Part shown: positions 54,827-62,497 of the stretch, piece after piece
How positions within the stretch are numbered: the stretch's first letter is position 1
Layout: every line of letters begins with the position of its first letter
NCBI RefSeq assembly: GCF_014202225.1
Contig: NZ_JACHGE010000009.1
Span: 124,001-188,000 of the forward strand
DNA from: Algibacter amylolyticus
GTDB lineage: Bacteria > Bacteroidota > Bacteroidia > Flavobacteriales > Flavobacteriaceae
DNA length: 64,000 nucleotides
Reading direction: 5' to 3'
Made by a program: the position numbers and the translations under genes
Notes under the pieces: generated by a model
What the model was told of the DNA's origin: nothing
Seen by the model: only the letters and a program-made list of their open reading frames with translations
Database searches by the model: none

Positions 54827-55879
54827 TTATTTATTTAAAAAGCTAATTAGCTTTGGTTTTATGTACTCTGGTTTAAATTTTAAATAATAGGCTTCTATAT
54901 TTTTTTTAGCCAATGCGATATCATTTTCAGAATATGGTATAAAATCTGAAATGTGAATTGCTACATGTTGGTTGTCACTTTCTACATCTCCAAACCAATT
55001 CTTTTTATTTAAGTAAGGCGAAAATATAGTGAAAGTTTTAATACCTAAAGCTTTTGCCATATTGTTAGCACCACCTTCATTACCAATTAGTGCTGTACAG
55101 TGTTTTGTAATAGCTAAAAATTCACGTAAACTTTTACCAAATATATCAAATAAAATATGTTGTTGTGTTATTTGGTTACAAGCATCAAAGATGGCTTTAG
55201 CATCTTCTCTCTGTTTCGGAATATAATTAAAAAGTATTCGAGAATCTGGTTTTTGCTCTACTATTGTGTCTAGCAATTGGGCCATATAATTTTTAGGGTA
55301 GGTTTTATTTTCGCTACTTCCTAAAACACTTATCATATATAATGGCTTTGTTAGATCTATATTATGTTTGATTAAATATAATTTAGCGTCCTTAATCTCG
55401 GTAGCCGTTAAATAAATTTTTGGTGTTATAGTATTAAAATTTATTTGAAGGGGTTCTAGAAGTTTGAATCTGTTTTCAAAGGCTAGACTAGAATTGTTTT
55501 CGGGGTGTTTTAAGCGTTTAGTTGTATGGGAGTAAATAAATGCTGTATGCTTTTTATAGTAAGCACTTTTTATTTTAGATTTAACAAATAGGCATATTAA
55601 AGCACTACTTATTTTTCCGTAAACATCTATTACAGCATCATATTCTGCTTTCCGTAATGTTTTTAAAAAAGCAAAAAACTTTAGTTCACTTTTTTCTATT
55701 TCAGGTGTAATAAAAATAAAATTGTCTATAAACGGATTATTCTCAACAACTGGGTAGGTGTGTGTGTTTATTAAATAATCCAATTGTGCTTCAGGGAATT
55801 TATGGCGAAGACTTTCAAACAATATGCTACTTGTAAGCACATCGCCAATCATTTTTTGTTGAATTATTAAAATTTTCAT
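54827..55879 (-). CDS. family 9 glycosyltransferase (heptosyltransferase-like)
   Basis: 350 residues, GT-B fold: KILIIQQKMIGDVLTSSILF at the start and IGNEGGANNMAKALGIKTFTIFSP near residue 264, with the heptosyltransferase-like GNDTGP-equivalent GNEGGA. Adds heptose or a related sugar to the lipopolysaccharide inner core. First gene of the three-gene minus-strand unit; a strong dapD terminator isolates it from the neighbouring gene. Confidence 0.88.
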   Translation of the reverse strand: MKILIIQQKMIGDVLTSSILFESLRHKFPEAQLDYLINTHTYPVVENNPFIDNFIFITPEIEKSELKFFAFLKTLRKAEYDAVIDVYGKISSALICLFVKSKIKSAYYKKHTAFIYSHTTKRLKHPENNSSLAFENRFKLLEPLQINFNTITPKIYLTATEIKDAKLYLIKHNIDLTKPLYMISVLGSSENKTYPKNYMAQLLDTIVEQKPDSRILFNYIPKQREDAKAIFDACNQITQQHILFDIFGKSLREFLAITKHCTALIGNEGGANNMAKALGIKTFTIFSPYLNKKNWFGDVESDNQHVAIHISDFIPYSENDIALAKKNIEAYYLKFKPEYIKPKLISFLNK

Positions 55880-55903
55880 CCTAGCATCAAATTACAAACA
55901 AAA

Positions 55904-55944
55904 AATCCCAAATTCCAACTTTTAACGTGTTGGAATTTGGAATT
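55904..55944 (-). terminator. dapD terminator / long inverted repeat
   Basis: Arms of 16 bases (55904-55919 and 55929-55944; core CCAAATTCCAAC / GTTGGAATTTGG) with one mismatch and a 9-base loop. The minus strand continues into TTTTTTGTTTGT. It separates dapD from the glycan genes. Confidence 0.85.
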
Positions 55945-55965
55945 TAGTTTTTGGAGCTTTAAAAT

Positions 55966-56781
55966 TTAAACCGCAACACTGTGATCACGAAGTGCATCGT
56001 TAAGCGAAGTTTTCTTGTTAGTACTTTCTTTACGTTTTCCAATAATTAAAGCACAAGGTACATTGTAACTTCCAGAAGGGAATTCTTTTGCGTAACTACC
56101 AGGAATAACTACCGATCTTGCAGGAACAACACCTTTATATTCTTTTGGCTCATTACCAGTAACATCAATAATTTTTGTACTCATAGTTAATACAACTCCA
56201 GCGCCTAAAACAGCTTCGGTTTCTACACGTACACCTTCTACAACTATACAACGGCTACCAATAAATGCGTTATCTTCAATAATTACTGGAGCAGCTTGTA
56301 AAGGCTCTAAAACACCTCCAATACCAACACCACCAGATAAATGTACATTTTTACCAATTTGTGCACAACTACCAACAGTTGCCCAAGTATCTACCATGGT
56401 ACCTTCGTCTACATAAGCTCCAATATTTACATAACTAGGCATTAAAATAGTACCTGCAGAAATGTAAGCACCGTGTCTTGCAACAGCATTAGGTACAACT
56501 CTAATACCACGCTCTGCAAAGTTTCTTTTTAACGGAATTTTATCATGATATTCAAAAATGCCTGCCTCTAAGGTTTCCATTTTCTGAATTGGGAAATATA
56601 AAACAACAGCTTTTTTAACCCATTCGTTTACTTGCCAACCATCTGCTACTGGTTCTGCAACTCTTAACTCGCCTTTATCTAATAAATCTACTACGTGTCT
56701 TATTGCTGTGGTGGTCTTTTCTTCCTTTAAAAGATCTCTATTATCCCAAGCGCTTTCGATTGTTTGTTGTAATTCAGTCAT
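55966..56781 (-). CDS. dapD: tetrahydrodipicolinate N-succinyltransferase DapD
   Basis: Succinyl-CoA-dependent step of the lysine/diaminopimelate route. I start at MTELQQTIESAWDN (56781); an ATG-like extension to 56802 would run into the -7 box. The left-handed beta-helix hexapeptide repeats run from about residue 95 (VVPNAVARHGAYISAGT, VNIGAYVDEGTMVDTWATVG). The C-terminal KEFPSGSYNVPCALI completes the family shape. 271 residues. Together with lysA it shows the DAP pathway is operating by the succinylase branch. Confidence 0.95.
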   Translation of the reverse strand: MTELQQTIESAWDNRDLLKEEKTTTAIRHVVDLLDKGELRVAEPVADGWQVNEWVKKAVVLYFPIQKMETLEAGIFEYHDKIPLKRNFAERGIRVVPNAVARHGAYISAGTILMPSYVNIGAYVDEGTMVDTWATVGSCAQIGKNVHLSGGVGIGGVLEPLQAAPVIIEDNAFIGSRCIVVEGVRVETEAVLGAGVVLTMSTKIIDVTGNEPKEYKGVVPARSVVIPGSYAKEFPSGSYNVPCALIIGKRKESTNKKTSLNDALRDHSVAV

Positions 56782-56799
56782 TGCTATAATAATTTTTGG

Positions 56800-56807
56800 C
56801 AAATATA
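56800..56807 (-). promoter_or_regulatory. -7 promoter box of dapD
   Basis: Minus-strand TATATTTG, a perfect TAnnTTTG match, 18 bases before the ATG at 56781. It decides against a longer N-terminus. Confidence 0.65.
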
Positions 56808-57104
56808 ATGGCTATCATTTAAAAAGGCGTTTAAATTGAATTTTTTTAAGTAAAAAAGCTTCATAAAACAATTAGGAAAATGCTGTTTTTAAGATGAAAT
56901 ACATATATACTCCTAGAAATGCAGACAAATAATAAATTGCAGTGTGGTTTTGTGTTTTTTAGCGTTTAAATTGGTTTTTGGTCTGTTTATCGTCAAAAAC
57001 ATGTCGGTTCTCTTATAAACGAAAATTCGTGGCGTACGACTAATTTTTTGTAGTTGAACATGGTTGTGGTTATATATTTGAACCATCAAACAATGATAAA
57101 CACA
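56808..57104. other. AT-rich divergent gap
   Basis: About 300 bases between dapD (minus) and the small secreted protein gene (plus). I see no repeat, hairpin or reading frame. A good plus-strand -7 box is not obvious. Confidence 0.5.
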
Positions 57105-57392
57105 ATGAAAACTAATTTTTACATCTTATTCATCTTATTATTAAGCTTCTCTTTAGGAAATGCACAAAGCACTAATGAAGTTGTAAGTAATGATACTAAT
57201 GTGATAGTTTCTGTATCAAACGAAACAGAAGTTTCTACTGTAAAAAATGATTCATTATTAATTGATGCCTCTCAAATAAACGAAACAATTGCTCGTAGTT
57301 CTAGCGATATTAGAGTATATTTAAATCGCAAAAGAAAAGTAAGTAATATCAATTTACTTTTTAGAGAAATGAATAAAGCTACTAGAGCATAA
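57105..57392 (+). CDS. small secreted protein of unknown function
   Basis: 95 residues from the ATG at 57105, with a clear signal peptide (FYILFILLLSFSLGNAQS); upstream ATGs at 57054 and 57093 only lengthen the N-terminus. The mature part is Ser/Val/Asn-rich and ends in DIRVYLNRKRKVSNINLLF, a basic stretch. I do not recognise a family. A hairpin terminator follows, so it is monocistronic. Confidence 0.6.
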   Translation: MKTNFYILFILLLSFSLGNAQSTNEVVSNDTNVIVSVSNETEVSTVKNDSLLIDASQINETIARSSSDIRVYLNRKRKVSNINLLFREMNKATRA

Positions 57393-57434
57393 ACGATAAT
57401 GTTCAAATATTAATAATTAAGGTTAAATATCGAA

Positions 57435-57467
57435 AAAGGCTGTCCACTAGGATGGCCTTTCTTGTTT
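57435..57467 (+). terminator. terminator of the small secreted protein gene
   Basis: AAAGGCTGTCC (57435-57445) pairs with GGATGGCCTTT (57450-57460), two G-T pairs, 4-base loop, then CTTGTTTTATT. Confidence 0.8.
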
Positions 57468-57493
57468 TATTAAGTTATTTTTGAAAAAAAAAT

Positions 57494-57904
57494 ATGTCAA
57501 GAATTTTAGCAATAGACTTTGGTACTAAAAGAACAGGAATAGCTGTTACAGATGAGTTACAAATAATTGCATCGGGTTTAACTACAGTTAATACTAAAGA
57601 GTTAATTGTATTTTTAAAAGACTACGTGGCTACAGAAAGTGTTGAGTTGTTTTTAGTTGGCGAACCAAAACAAATGGATAATTCTGCTTCCGAAAGCGAA
57701 GTTCATATTGTAAAGTTTCTTGCTAAATTAGAAAAAGCAATCCCAAACATACCAATTAAACGTGTAGACGAGCGCTTTACATCTAAAATGGCATTTCAAA
57801 CCATGATAGATAGTGGCTTGAAAAAAAGCCAGAGAAAAAACAAAGCATTAATTGACGAAATTAGTGCAACACTAATTCTACAGAGTTATTTATATTCTAA
57901 ATAG
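57494..57904 (+). CDS. ruvX: putative Holliday junction resolvase RuvX (YqgF)
   Basis: RNase H-fold nuclease, 136 residues. LAIDFGTKRTGIAVTD at the start holds the first catalytic Asp; the VGEPKQMD strand and VDERFTSKMA near residue 93 and the C-terminal DEISATLIL complete the acidic set. It is implicated in rRNA 5' maturation as well as junction cutting. It starts the ruvX-def-DUF5606 series; gaps are 86 and 54 bases, and def has its own -7 box. Confidence 0.93.
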   Translation: MSRILAIDFGTKRTGIAVTDELQIIASGLTTVNTKELIVFLKDYVATESVELFLVGEPKQMDNSASESEVHIVKFLAKLEKAIPNIPIKRVDERFTSKMAFQTMIDSGLKKSQRKNKALIDEISATLILQSYLYSK

Positions 57905-57961
57905 CTAAACAAAAAAGAGAATAAATTTTTATTAAATACAAAGCATAAACTATAAGTATTG

Positions 57962-57969
57962 TATTTTTG
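57962..57969 (+). promoter_or_regulatory. -7 promoter box of def
   Basis: TATTTTTG matches TAnnTTTG and ends 21 bases before the def ATG. Confidence 0.5.
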
Positions 57970-57990
57970 CAAAGAATAATAATTTAGAGA

Positions 57991-58581
57991 ATGATTTTAC
58001 CTATTGTAGCTTACGGAGACGCCGTTTTAAAGAAAAAAGCAAAAGATATTACTAAGGATTACCCCAATTTTGAAGGGTTGCTAGAAAACATGTTCGAAAC
58101 CATGTACAATGCTTATGGCGTAGGTCTTGCGGCCCCTCAAATAGGATTGCCTATTCGTATGTTTTTGGTTGATACTACGCCGTTTTCAGAAGATGAAGAT
58201 TTAAGTGAAGATGAGCAAAAAGCGCTAAACGGATTTAAACGCGTTTTTATTAATGCTCAAATTACTAAAGAAGAAGGTGATGAGTGGGCTTTTAACGAAG
58301 GTTGTTTAAGTATTCCAGACGTTAGAGAAGATGTGTTTAGAAAACCTAAAATTACTATTGAATATCTAGACGAAAACTTTAAAGCACATAAAGAATCTTT
58401 TGATGGGTTAATTGCTCGAGTAATTCAGCATGAATACGACCATATTGAAGGTGTTTTGTTTACCGATAAGTTATCGAGCTTAAAAAAGCGTTTAATAAAA
58501 GGTAGACTTACTAACATTTCTAAAGGGAAAATAAATGTAGACTACCGCATGCGATTTCCAGACCAAAAAAAGAAACGATAA
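57991..58581 (+). CDS. def: peptide deformylase
   Basis: Removes formyl from the initiator Met of new proteins. Motif 1 GVGLAAPQIG near residue 43, motif 2 EGCLSIP near residue 108 with the metal-binding Cys, motif 3 QHEYDHIEG near residue 150 with both His and the catalytic Glu. 196 residues. An acidic insert, SEDEDLSEDEQKAL, sits near residue 66. Followed by the DUF5606 gene. Confidence 0.96.
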   Translation: MILPIVAYGDAVLKKKAKDITKDYPNFEGLLENMFETMYNAYGVGLAAPQIGLPIRMFLVDTTPFSEDEDLSEDEQKALNGFKRVFINAQITKEEGDEWAFNEGCLSIPDVREDVFRKPKITIEYLDENFKAHKESFDGLIARVIQHEYDHIEGVLFTDKLSSLKKRLIKGRLTNISKGKINVDYRMRFPDQKKKR

Positions 58582-58635
58582 TATTTGCAATACATCAATA
58601 AACAGTTGATATTTGTCTCTTTCAAAAAATAATTT

Positions 58636-59064
58636 ATGAGCTTAGAAAAAGTAATTTCAATTTCAGGAAAACCAGGGTTATACAAATTAATTACCCAAAC
58701 AAGAGGAGGTTTTGTAGCAGAATCGTTAATAGATAACAAACGTATTTCGGTTAGTATGCAAAACAATGTAAGTGTATTAAGTGAAATTGCTATTTATACA
58801 TTAACCGAAGAGGTGCCTTTACGTCAAGTTTTTCAAAGTATTAAAGAGAAGGAAAACGGAGAGAAAACATCTGTAAAGCCTAAAGACAGTAAAGATAAAT
58901 TAGAAGAATACTTCTTTAATGTTTTACCCGATTACGATGAAGATAGAGTGTATGCTAGCGATATTAAAAAAGTAATTCAGTGGTATAACTTATTGCAAGA
59001 GCATAACATGTTAGATGGTTTAGAAGCTACAGAAGCTGAAACTGTTGCAGACGAAGAAGAATAA
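58636..59064 (+). CDS. DUF5606 family protein
   Basis: 142 residues, no signal peptide. The N-terminus SLEKVISISGKPGLYKLITQTRGG and the central LEEYFFNVLPDYDEDRVY with the helix DIKKVIQWYNLLQEHNML are the family signature. The C-terminal 15 residues are acidic. Common in Bacteroidota next to def and ruvX, as here; function unknown. Confidence 0.85.
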   Translation: MSLEKVISISGKPGLYKLITQTRGGFVAESLIDNKRISVSMQNNVSVLSEIAIYTLTEEVPLRQVFQSIKEKENGEKTSVKPKDSKDKLEEYFFNVLPDYDEDRVYASDIKKVIQWYNLLQEHNMLDGLEATEAETVADEEE

Positions 59065-59085
59065 ATAAAATAAATAATTACAATT

Positions 59086-59113
59086 AAAACCTTCAAATCT
59101 TGAAGGTTTTTTT
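59086..59113 (+). terminator. terminator of ruvX-def-DUF5606
   Basis: AAAACCTTCAA pairs with TTGAAGGTTTT (11-base perfect stem) around ATC, followed by T residues. Confidence 0.88.
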
Positions 59114-59150
59114 ATGCGTTTTTGTAAGGTGTTATAAAAAATTACGACCA

Positions 59151-59163
59151 GTTAGTACCTAAC
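59151..59163. promoter_or_regulatory. possible Crp/Fnr autoregulatory site
   Basis: GTTAG, TAC, CTAAC: same half-sites as the palindrome downstream of the gene, but with a spacer of 3 rather than 4 bases. Lies 16 bases before the Crp/Fnr gene ATG. Suggestive only. Confidence 0.35.
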
Positions 59164-59179
59164 AAAACTATCTTACATA

Positions 59180-59851
59180 ATGAAATCTCTCTGGTTCTTT
59201 GACGATGTAAACCTATTTAAGGTACTTTGTCCGCATAAGTTTAAAGCCTATAAAAAAGGTCATGATTTTGATGCCTATAAAAAGAAAGACTACATCTACT
59301 TTGAGGAGGATTCTGCAAACAAAGTATATCTAATAGAAAAAGGAAAAGTAAAAATTGGCTATTACAGCGAAGATGGTAATGAGGTTATTAAAGCCATTTT
59401 AACTCGTGGCGAAATTTTTGGAGAAACTGCTATTCTAGGTGAAGAAAAGCGAGAAGAATTTGCCCAATCTGTAGATAATAACACGAGCATTTGCCCTGTA
59501 GGAGTTAATACCATGCATAATTTAATGCGAGACAATCAAACCTTCAGTTTAAAAATATATAAGGTTATTGGGTTTAGGCTCAAAAAACTAGAACGACGAT
59601 TACAGCTTTTACTTTTTAAAGATGCAAAAACTAGACTTATTGAGTTTTTAGACGAGTTATGTTCAGATTACGGATACGATTGCGAAAAAACGGGCGATAA
59701 AATTATTCATCATCCATATACTCAAAAAGATATTGCATCATTAATAGGTACATCAAGACCCACTTTAAATATTCTTCTAAACGAATTAAAGGAAGAAAAT
59801 ATCATTCAATTTACTAGAAAAGAGATAAGAATCCATCATAAAACGGCTTAA
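59180..59851 (+). CDS. Crp/Fnr-family transcriptional regulator
   Basis: 223 residues. The N-terminal cyclic-nucleotide-binding-like barrel (about 30-130) has the GEIFGETAILGE segment near residue 82, but the cAMP-binding Arg/Ser pair is not convincing. The dimer helix (about 125-150) leads to the winged helix with TQKDIASLIGTSRPTLNILL near residue 182. No Fnr-type N-terminal Cys cluster is present. It is followed after 75 bases by the lipoprotein gene, and a perfect palindrome lies exactly in that gap. Confidence 0.9.
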   Translation: MKSLWFFDDVNLFKVLCPHKFKAYKKGHDFDAYKKKDYIYFEEDSANKVYLIEKGKVKIGYYSEDGNEVIKAILTRGEIFGETAILGEEKREEFAQSVDNNTSICPVGVNTMHNLMRDNQTFSLKIYKVIGFRLKKLERRLQLLLFKDAKTRLIEFLDELCSDYGYDCEKTGDKIIHHPYTQKDIASLIGTSRPTLNILLNELKEENIIQFTRKEIRIHHKTA

Positions 59852-59869
59852 TGTTAGATAGCTAACATT
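59850..59869. promoter_or_regulatory. putative Crp/Fnr operator ahead of lipoprotein gene
   Basis: AATGTTAG, ATAG, CTAACATT: perfect 8-base arms. The centre lies about 43 bases before the start expected from the -7 box at 59889, the spacing used by class II activators. It sits in the gap after the regulator gene, whose stop codon overlaps its left edge. Confidence 0.55.
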
Positions 59870-59888
59870 TTATAAAACATAGGTGATA

Positions 59889-59896
59889 TATTTTTG
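59889..59896 (+). promoter_or_regulatory. -7 promoter box of the lipoprotein gene
   Basis: TATTTTTG matches TAnnTTTG and ends 29 bases before the ATG at 59926. Confidence 0.5.
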
Positions 59897-59925
59897 AAGT
59901 ATAAAATAACTAAAATAAATATATC

Positions 59926-60807
59926 ATGATTAAAAAAATGTTTTTAGCAGTATTAGTGGCAGGAGTTTTTGCCACTTCTTGTAGTAATGATGACGACGGA
60001 ACCGTAACATCAAGATTAAATATTTCATTAGATGGATTAGAAAATTTAGGAAACGACTTTGTCTATGAAGGATGGATAATTGTTGATGGGAATCCGGTGT
60101 CTACGGGCGTGTTTACAGTAGATGATAACGGAAATTTATCTGAAACTAGTTTTTCAATTTTAAAAGAGACGCTTGATGCAGCAACAAATTTTGTATTAAC
60201 CATTGAACCAGCAGTCGATCCAGATCCAGCACCAGCAGAAACTAAATTGTTAATTGGAGATTTTTCAGGAGATTCTGCAAATGTAAGTTCTGCGGGCATT
60301 GTTGCAGATTTTGCTTCCGTTTCCGGAAACTATATTTTGGCAACTCCAACAGATGAAGATGATACTAATGAGTCTAGTGGTGTTTGGTTTTTAGATAACT
60401 CTAGTGGCTCTGCCGTTGCAGGTCTTGATTTACCAACCCTTTCGGCGGGCTGGAAATACGAAGGATGGGTTGTTTTTGATGGCACTCCGGTATCAACTGG
60501 CACGTTTTTAGATCCTGCTATGGCAGACGATAATGCAGCTACTTCACCTTTTAAAGGTAGTGTAGGTAACGGACCAGGGTATCCAGGAGAGGATTACGTA
60601 ATGGGTACTGCCACAGGAGTAACATTTCCAACGGATTTAAAAGGTAAAACGGTTGTTATTTCTGTAGAGCCAAGTCCAGATAATAGTGCAGCGCCTTTTA
60701 CTTTAAAACCATTAGCGCATGTTGTACCGGATAACGCAGCCGACCATACTGTAATTTCTATGGGAACAGGTCCTGTAACTATTTTAACAGGTACAGTTAC
60801 TAGATAG
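59926..60807 (+). CDS. duplicated-domain lipoprotein (anti-sigma-K-like repeats)
   Basis: 293 residues. Lipoprotein signal with lipobox ATSC and Cys19, then an acidic linker (SNDDDG). Two homologous units follow: FVYEGWIIVDGNPVSTGVF near residue 45 and WKYEGWVVFDGTPVSTGTF near residue 176, each continued by Asp/Ala-rich loops and a TFT- or GTVT-type end. Relatives are sometimes labelled anti-sigma factor, because the unit resembles the RskA C-terminal domain; no sigma-binding or membrane domain is present, so I doubt that role. Probably regulated by the upstream Crp/Fnr protein. Confidence 0.65.
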   Translation: MIKKMFLAVLVAGVFATSCSNDDDGTVTSRLNISLDGLENLGNDFVYEGWIIVDGNPVSTGVFTVDDNGNLSETSFSILKETLDAATNFVLTIEPAVDPDPAPAETKLLIGDFSGDSANVSSAGIVADFASVSGNYILATPTDEDDTNESSGVWFLDNSSGSAVAGLDLPTLSAGWKYEGWVVFDGTPVSTGTFLDPAMADDNAATSPFKGSVGNGPGYPGEDYVMGTATGVTFPTDLKGKTVVISVEPSPDNSAAPFTLKPLAHVVPDNAADHTVISMGTGPVTILTGTVTR

Positions 60808-60830
60808 ACCTAAACTTTTTTGTTAGATTT

Positions 60831-60863
60831 AAGGCATGGTTTCAATTATTGAAACTGTGCCTT
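60831..60863 (+). terminator. terminator of lipoprotein gene
   Basis: AAGGCATGGTTTCAA pairs with TTGAAACTGTGCCTT (two G-T pairs, 3-base loop). T tail is weak. Confidence 0.7.
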
Positions 60864-60876
60864 ATTGATTTAATAT

Positions 60877-61440
60877 ATGACATTGAATAAAAGTAGAATA
60901 AAGAATATTGTTTTTTTCGTTTTAATTGGGGCCTTGTTATTGGCACAAACTCGAAAACCTATTCAAATACTAGTAAATAAAGGGTTTGCGCTTTTTGCTC
61001 CGTCTACAATTGATGCTTCAAACCTAAGTACAATAACAGATTATAAATGGCTATTAAAAGGTGAAAACAATACGAACTTTAACTTTACTACAACCAAGAA
61101 CAAAGTCGTTTTGCTAAACTTTTGGGCCACTTGGTGTCCGCCGTGTATTGCAGAAATGCCTAGTATGCAATTATTGTATGAGGATTATAAAGATAAAATA
61201 GAGTTTGTTTTTGTTACCAATGAAGATTTTCAAACTACGCATAGCTTCCTAATTAAAAATAAATTTTCATTTAGTTCGTATAAAGCCATTTCCAAATTTC
61301 CTGAAGTTTTTAATGTTTCTAGTATTCCTAGAACATTTCTAATTGATAAAAAAGGAAATATAGTAATTGATAAAACAGGCGCTTCTAACTGGAATAGTGA
61401 AACCGTTAGGGAGACTATTGATACTTTGCTTAAAAAATAA
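60877..61440 (+). CDS. TlpA-like membrane-anchored thioredoxin
   Basis: 187 residues. A membrane helix at about residues 10-28 without a convincing cleavage site anchors it to the inner membrane. The thioredoxin fold has the active site WATWCPPC near residue 86 and the cis-proline loop SSIPRTFLID near residue 149. Such proteins reduce periplasmic disulfides, often for cytochrome c maturation. Promoter not evident; starts 14 bases after the upstream hairpin. Confidence 0.9.
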   Translation: MTLNKSRIKNIVFFVLIGALLLAQTRKPIQILVNKGFALFAPSTIDASNLSTITDYKWLLKGENNTNFNFTTTKNKVVLLNFWATWCPPCIAEMPSMQLLYEDYKDKIEFVFVTNEDFQTTHSFLIKNKFSFSSYKAISKFPEVFNVSSIPRTFLIDKKGNIVIDKTGASNWNSETVRETIDTLLKK

Positions 61441-61511
61441 ATAGCTATGCCATCTAAATTTTTCGTAAATTTTACTATAATTTTATTGTGTAATTAAAAA
61501 CAAATAGCAAA

Positions 61512-62477
61512 TTGAATATAGTTGTATTAGACGGTTTTACACTTAATCCAGGAGATTTAAGTTGGGAAGGTATTGAACAATTTGGTGATGTAGTTGTTTA
61601 TGACAGAACAGGAAATAATACCAAAGAAATCGTAAAGAATATTGGCGATGCCGAAATTGTTTTTACCAATAAAACACCACTTCCTAAAGAGGTATTAAAA
61701 CAAGTGCCACAATTAAAATATATTGGAGTTTTGGCTACCGGTTATAATGTGGTAGATGTAAATGCTGCCAAAGATTTGGGTGTTACAGTTGCTAATGTAC
61801 CTACTTACGGTACTCAGGCTGTAGCGCAATTTACCATGGCTTTACTGCTAGAGTTGTGCCATAATGTTGGTAATCATGCCGCTGCTGTAATGGATGGGGA
61901 ATGGACGAAATCTAAAGATTTTTGTTTTTGGAATTCACCACTTATAGAGCTAGACGGCAAAACTTTAGGAATTATTGGTTTTGGTAAAATTGGGCAAGCT
62001 ACTGCGAAAATAGGAGAGGCTTTTGGCTTAAATATTGTTGCCTTTAACCGAAGTAAAAATCCAGATCTAGAAACAGAAACTTGTAAATATGTGTCTTTGG
62101 ATGAATTACTAGAAACATCGGATATTATTAGTTTACATTGTCCGCAAACCGATGCTACAACAGGAATTATCAATAAAACAAATATTGATAAAATGAAAGA
62201 TGGCGTAATGATTATAAACACATCTCGTGGCGGGTTGATAGTTGAAGATCATTTAAAAGATGCTCTAAATTCAGGAAAGGTGTCTGGAGCTGCAGTCGAT
62301 GTTGTTTCCTCGGAGCCTATTAAGGCAGATAACCCGTTATTAAGCGCTAAAAACTGTATTATTACACCTCATATTGCTTGGGCATCAAAAGCATCTAGAA
62401 ACAGATTGATGCAAACTGCTGTTGAAAATTTAAAAGCTTATTTAGAAGGAAAACCTATTAATGTGGTTAATAAGTAA
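61512..62477 (+). CDS. D-2-hydroxyacid dehydrogenase
   Basis: NAD(P)-dependent dehydrogenase of 321 residues, TTG start. The nucleotide-binding fold has LGIIGFGKIGQATAKIG near residue 152; the catalytic Arg is in NTSRGGLIVED near residue 236, the Glu in SSEPIKADNP and the His in ITPHIAWASK near residue 287. This is the glycerate/hydroxypyruvate/phosphoglycerate branch; the substrate cannot be decided. It ends 20 bases before the convergent crtY. Confidence 0.9.
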   Translation: MNIVVLDGFTLNPGDLSWEGIEQFGDVVVYDRTGNNTKEIVKNIGDAEIVFTNKTPLPKEVLKQVPQLKYIGVLATGYNVVDVNAAKDLGVTVANVPTYGTQAVAQFTMALLLELCHNVGNHAAAVMDGEWTKSKDFCFWNSPLIELDGKTLGIIGFGKIGQATAKIGEAFGLNIVAFNRSKNPDLETETCKYVSLDELLETSDIISLHCPQTDATTGIINKTNIDKMKDGVMIINTSRGGLIVEDHLKDALNSGKVSGAAVDVVSSEPIKADNPLLSAKNCIITPHIAWASKASRNRLMQTAVENLKAYLEGKPINVVNK

Positions 62478-62497
62478 TTCGTTTTTTAAACATTTAA

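Noticed and set aside
57054-57104. Longer N-terminus of the small secreted protein.
   Set aside because: The extra residues would precede a clean signal peptide beginning MKTNFYILFILL and spoil it.
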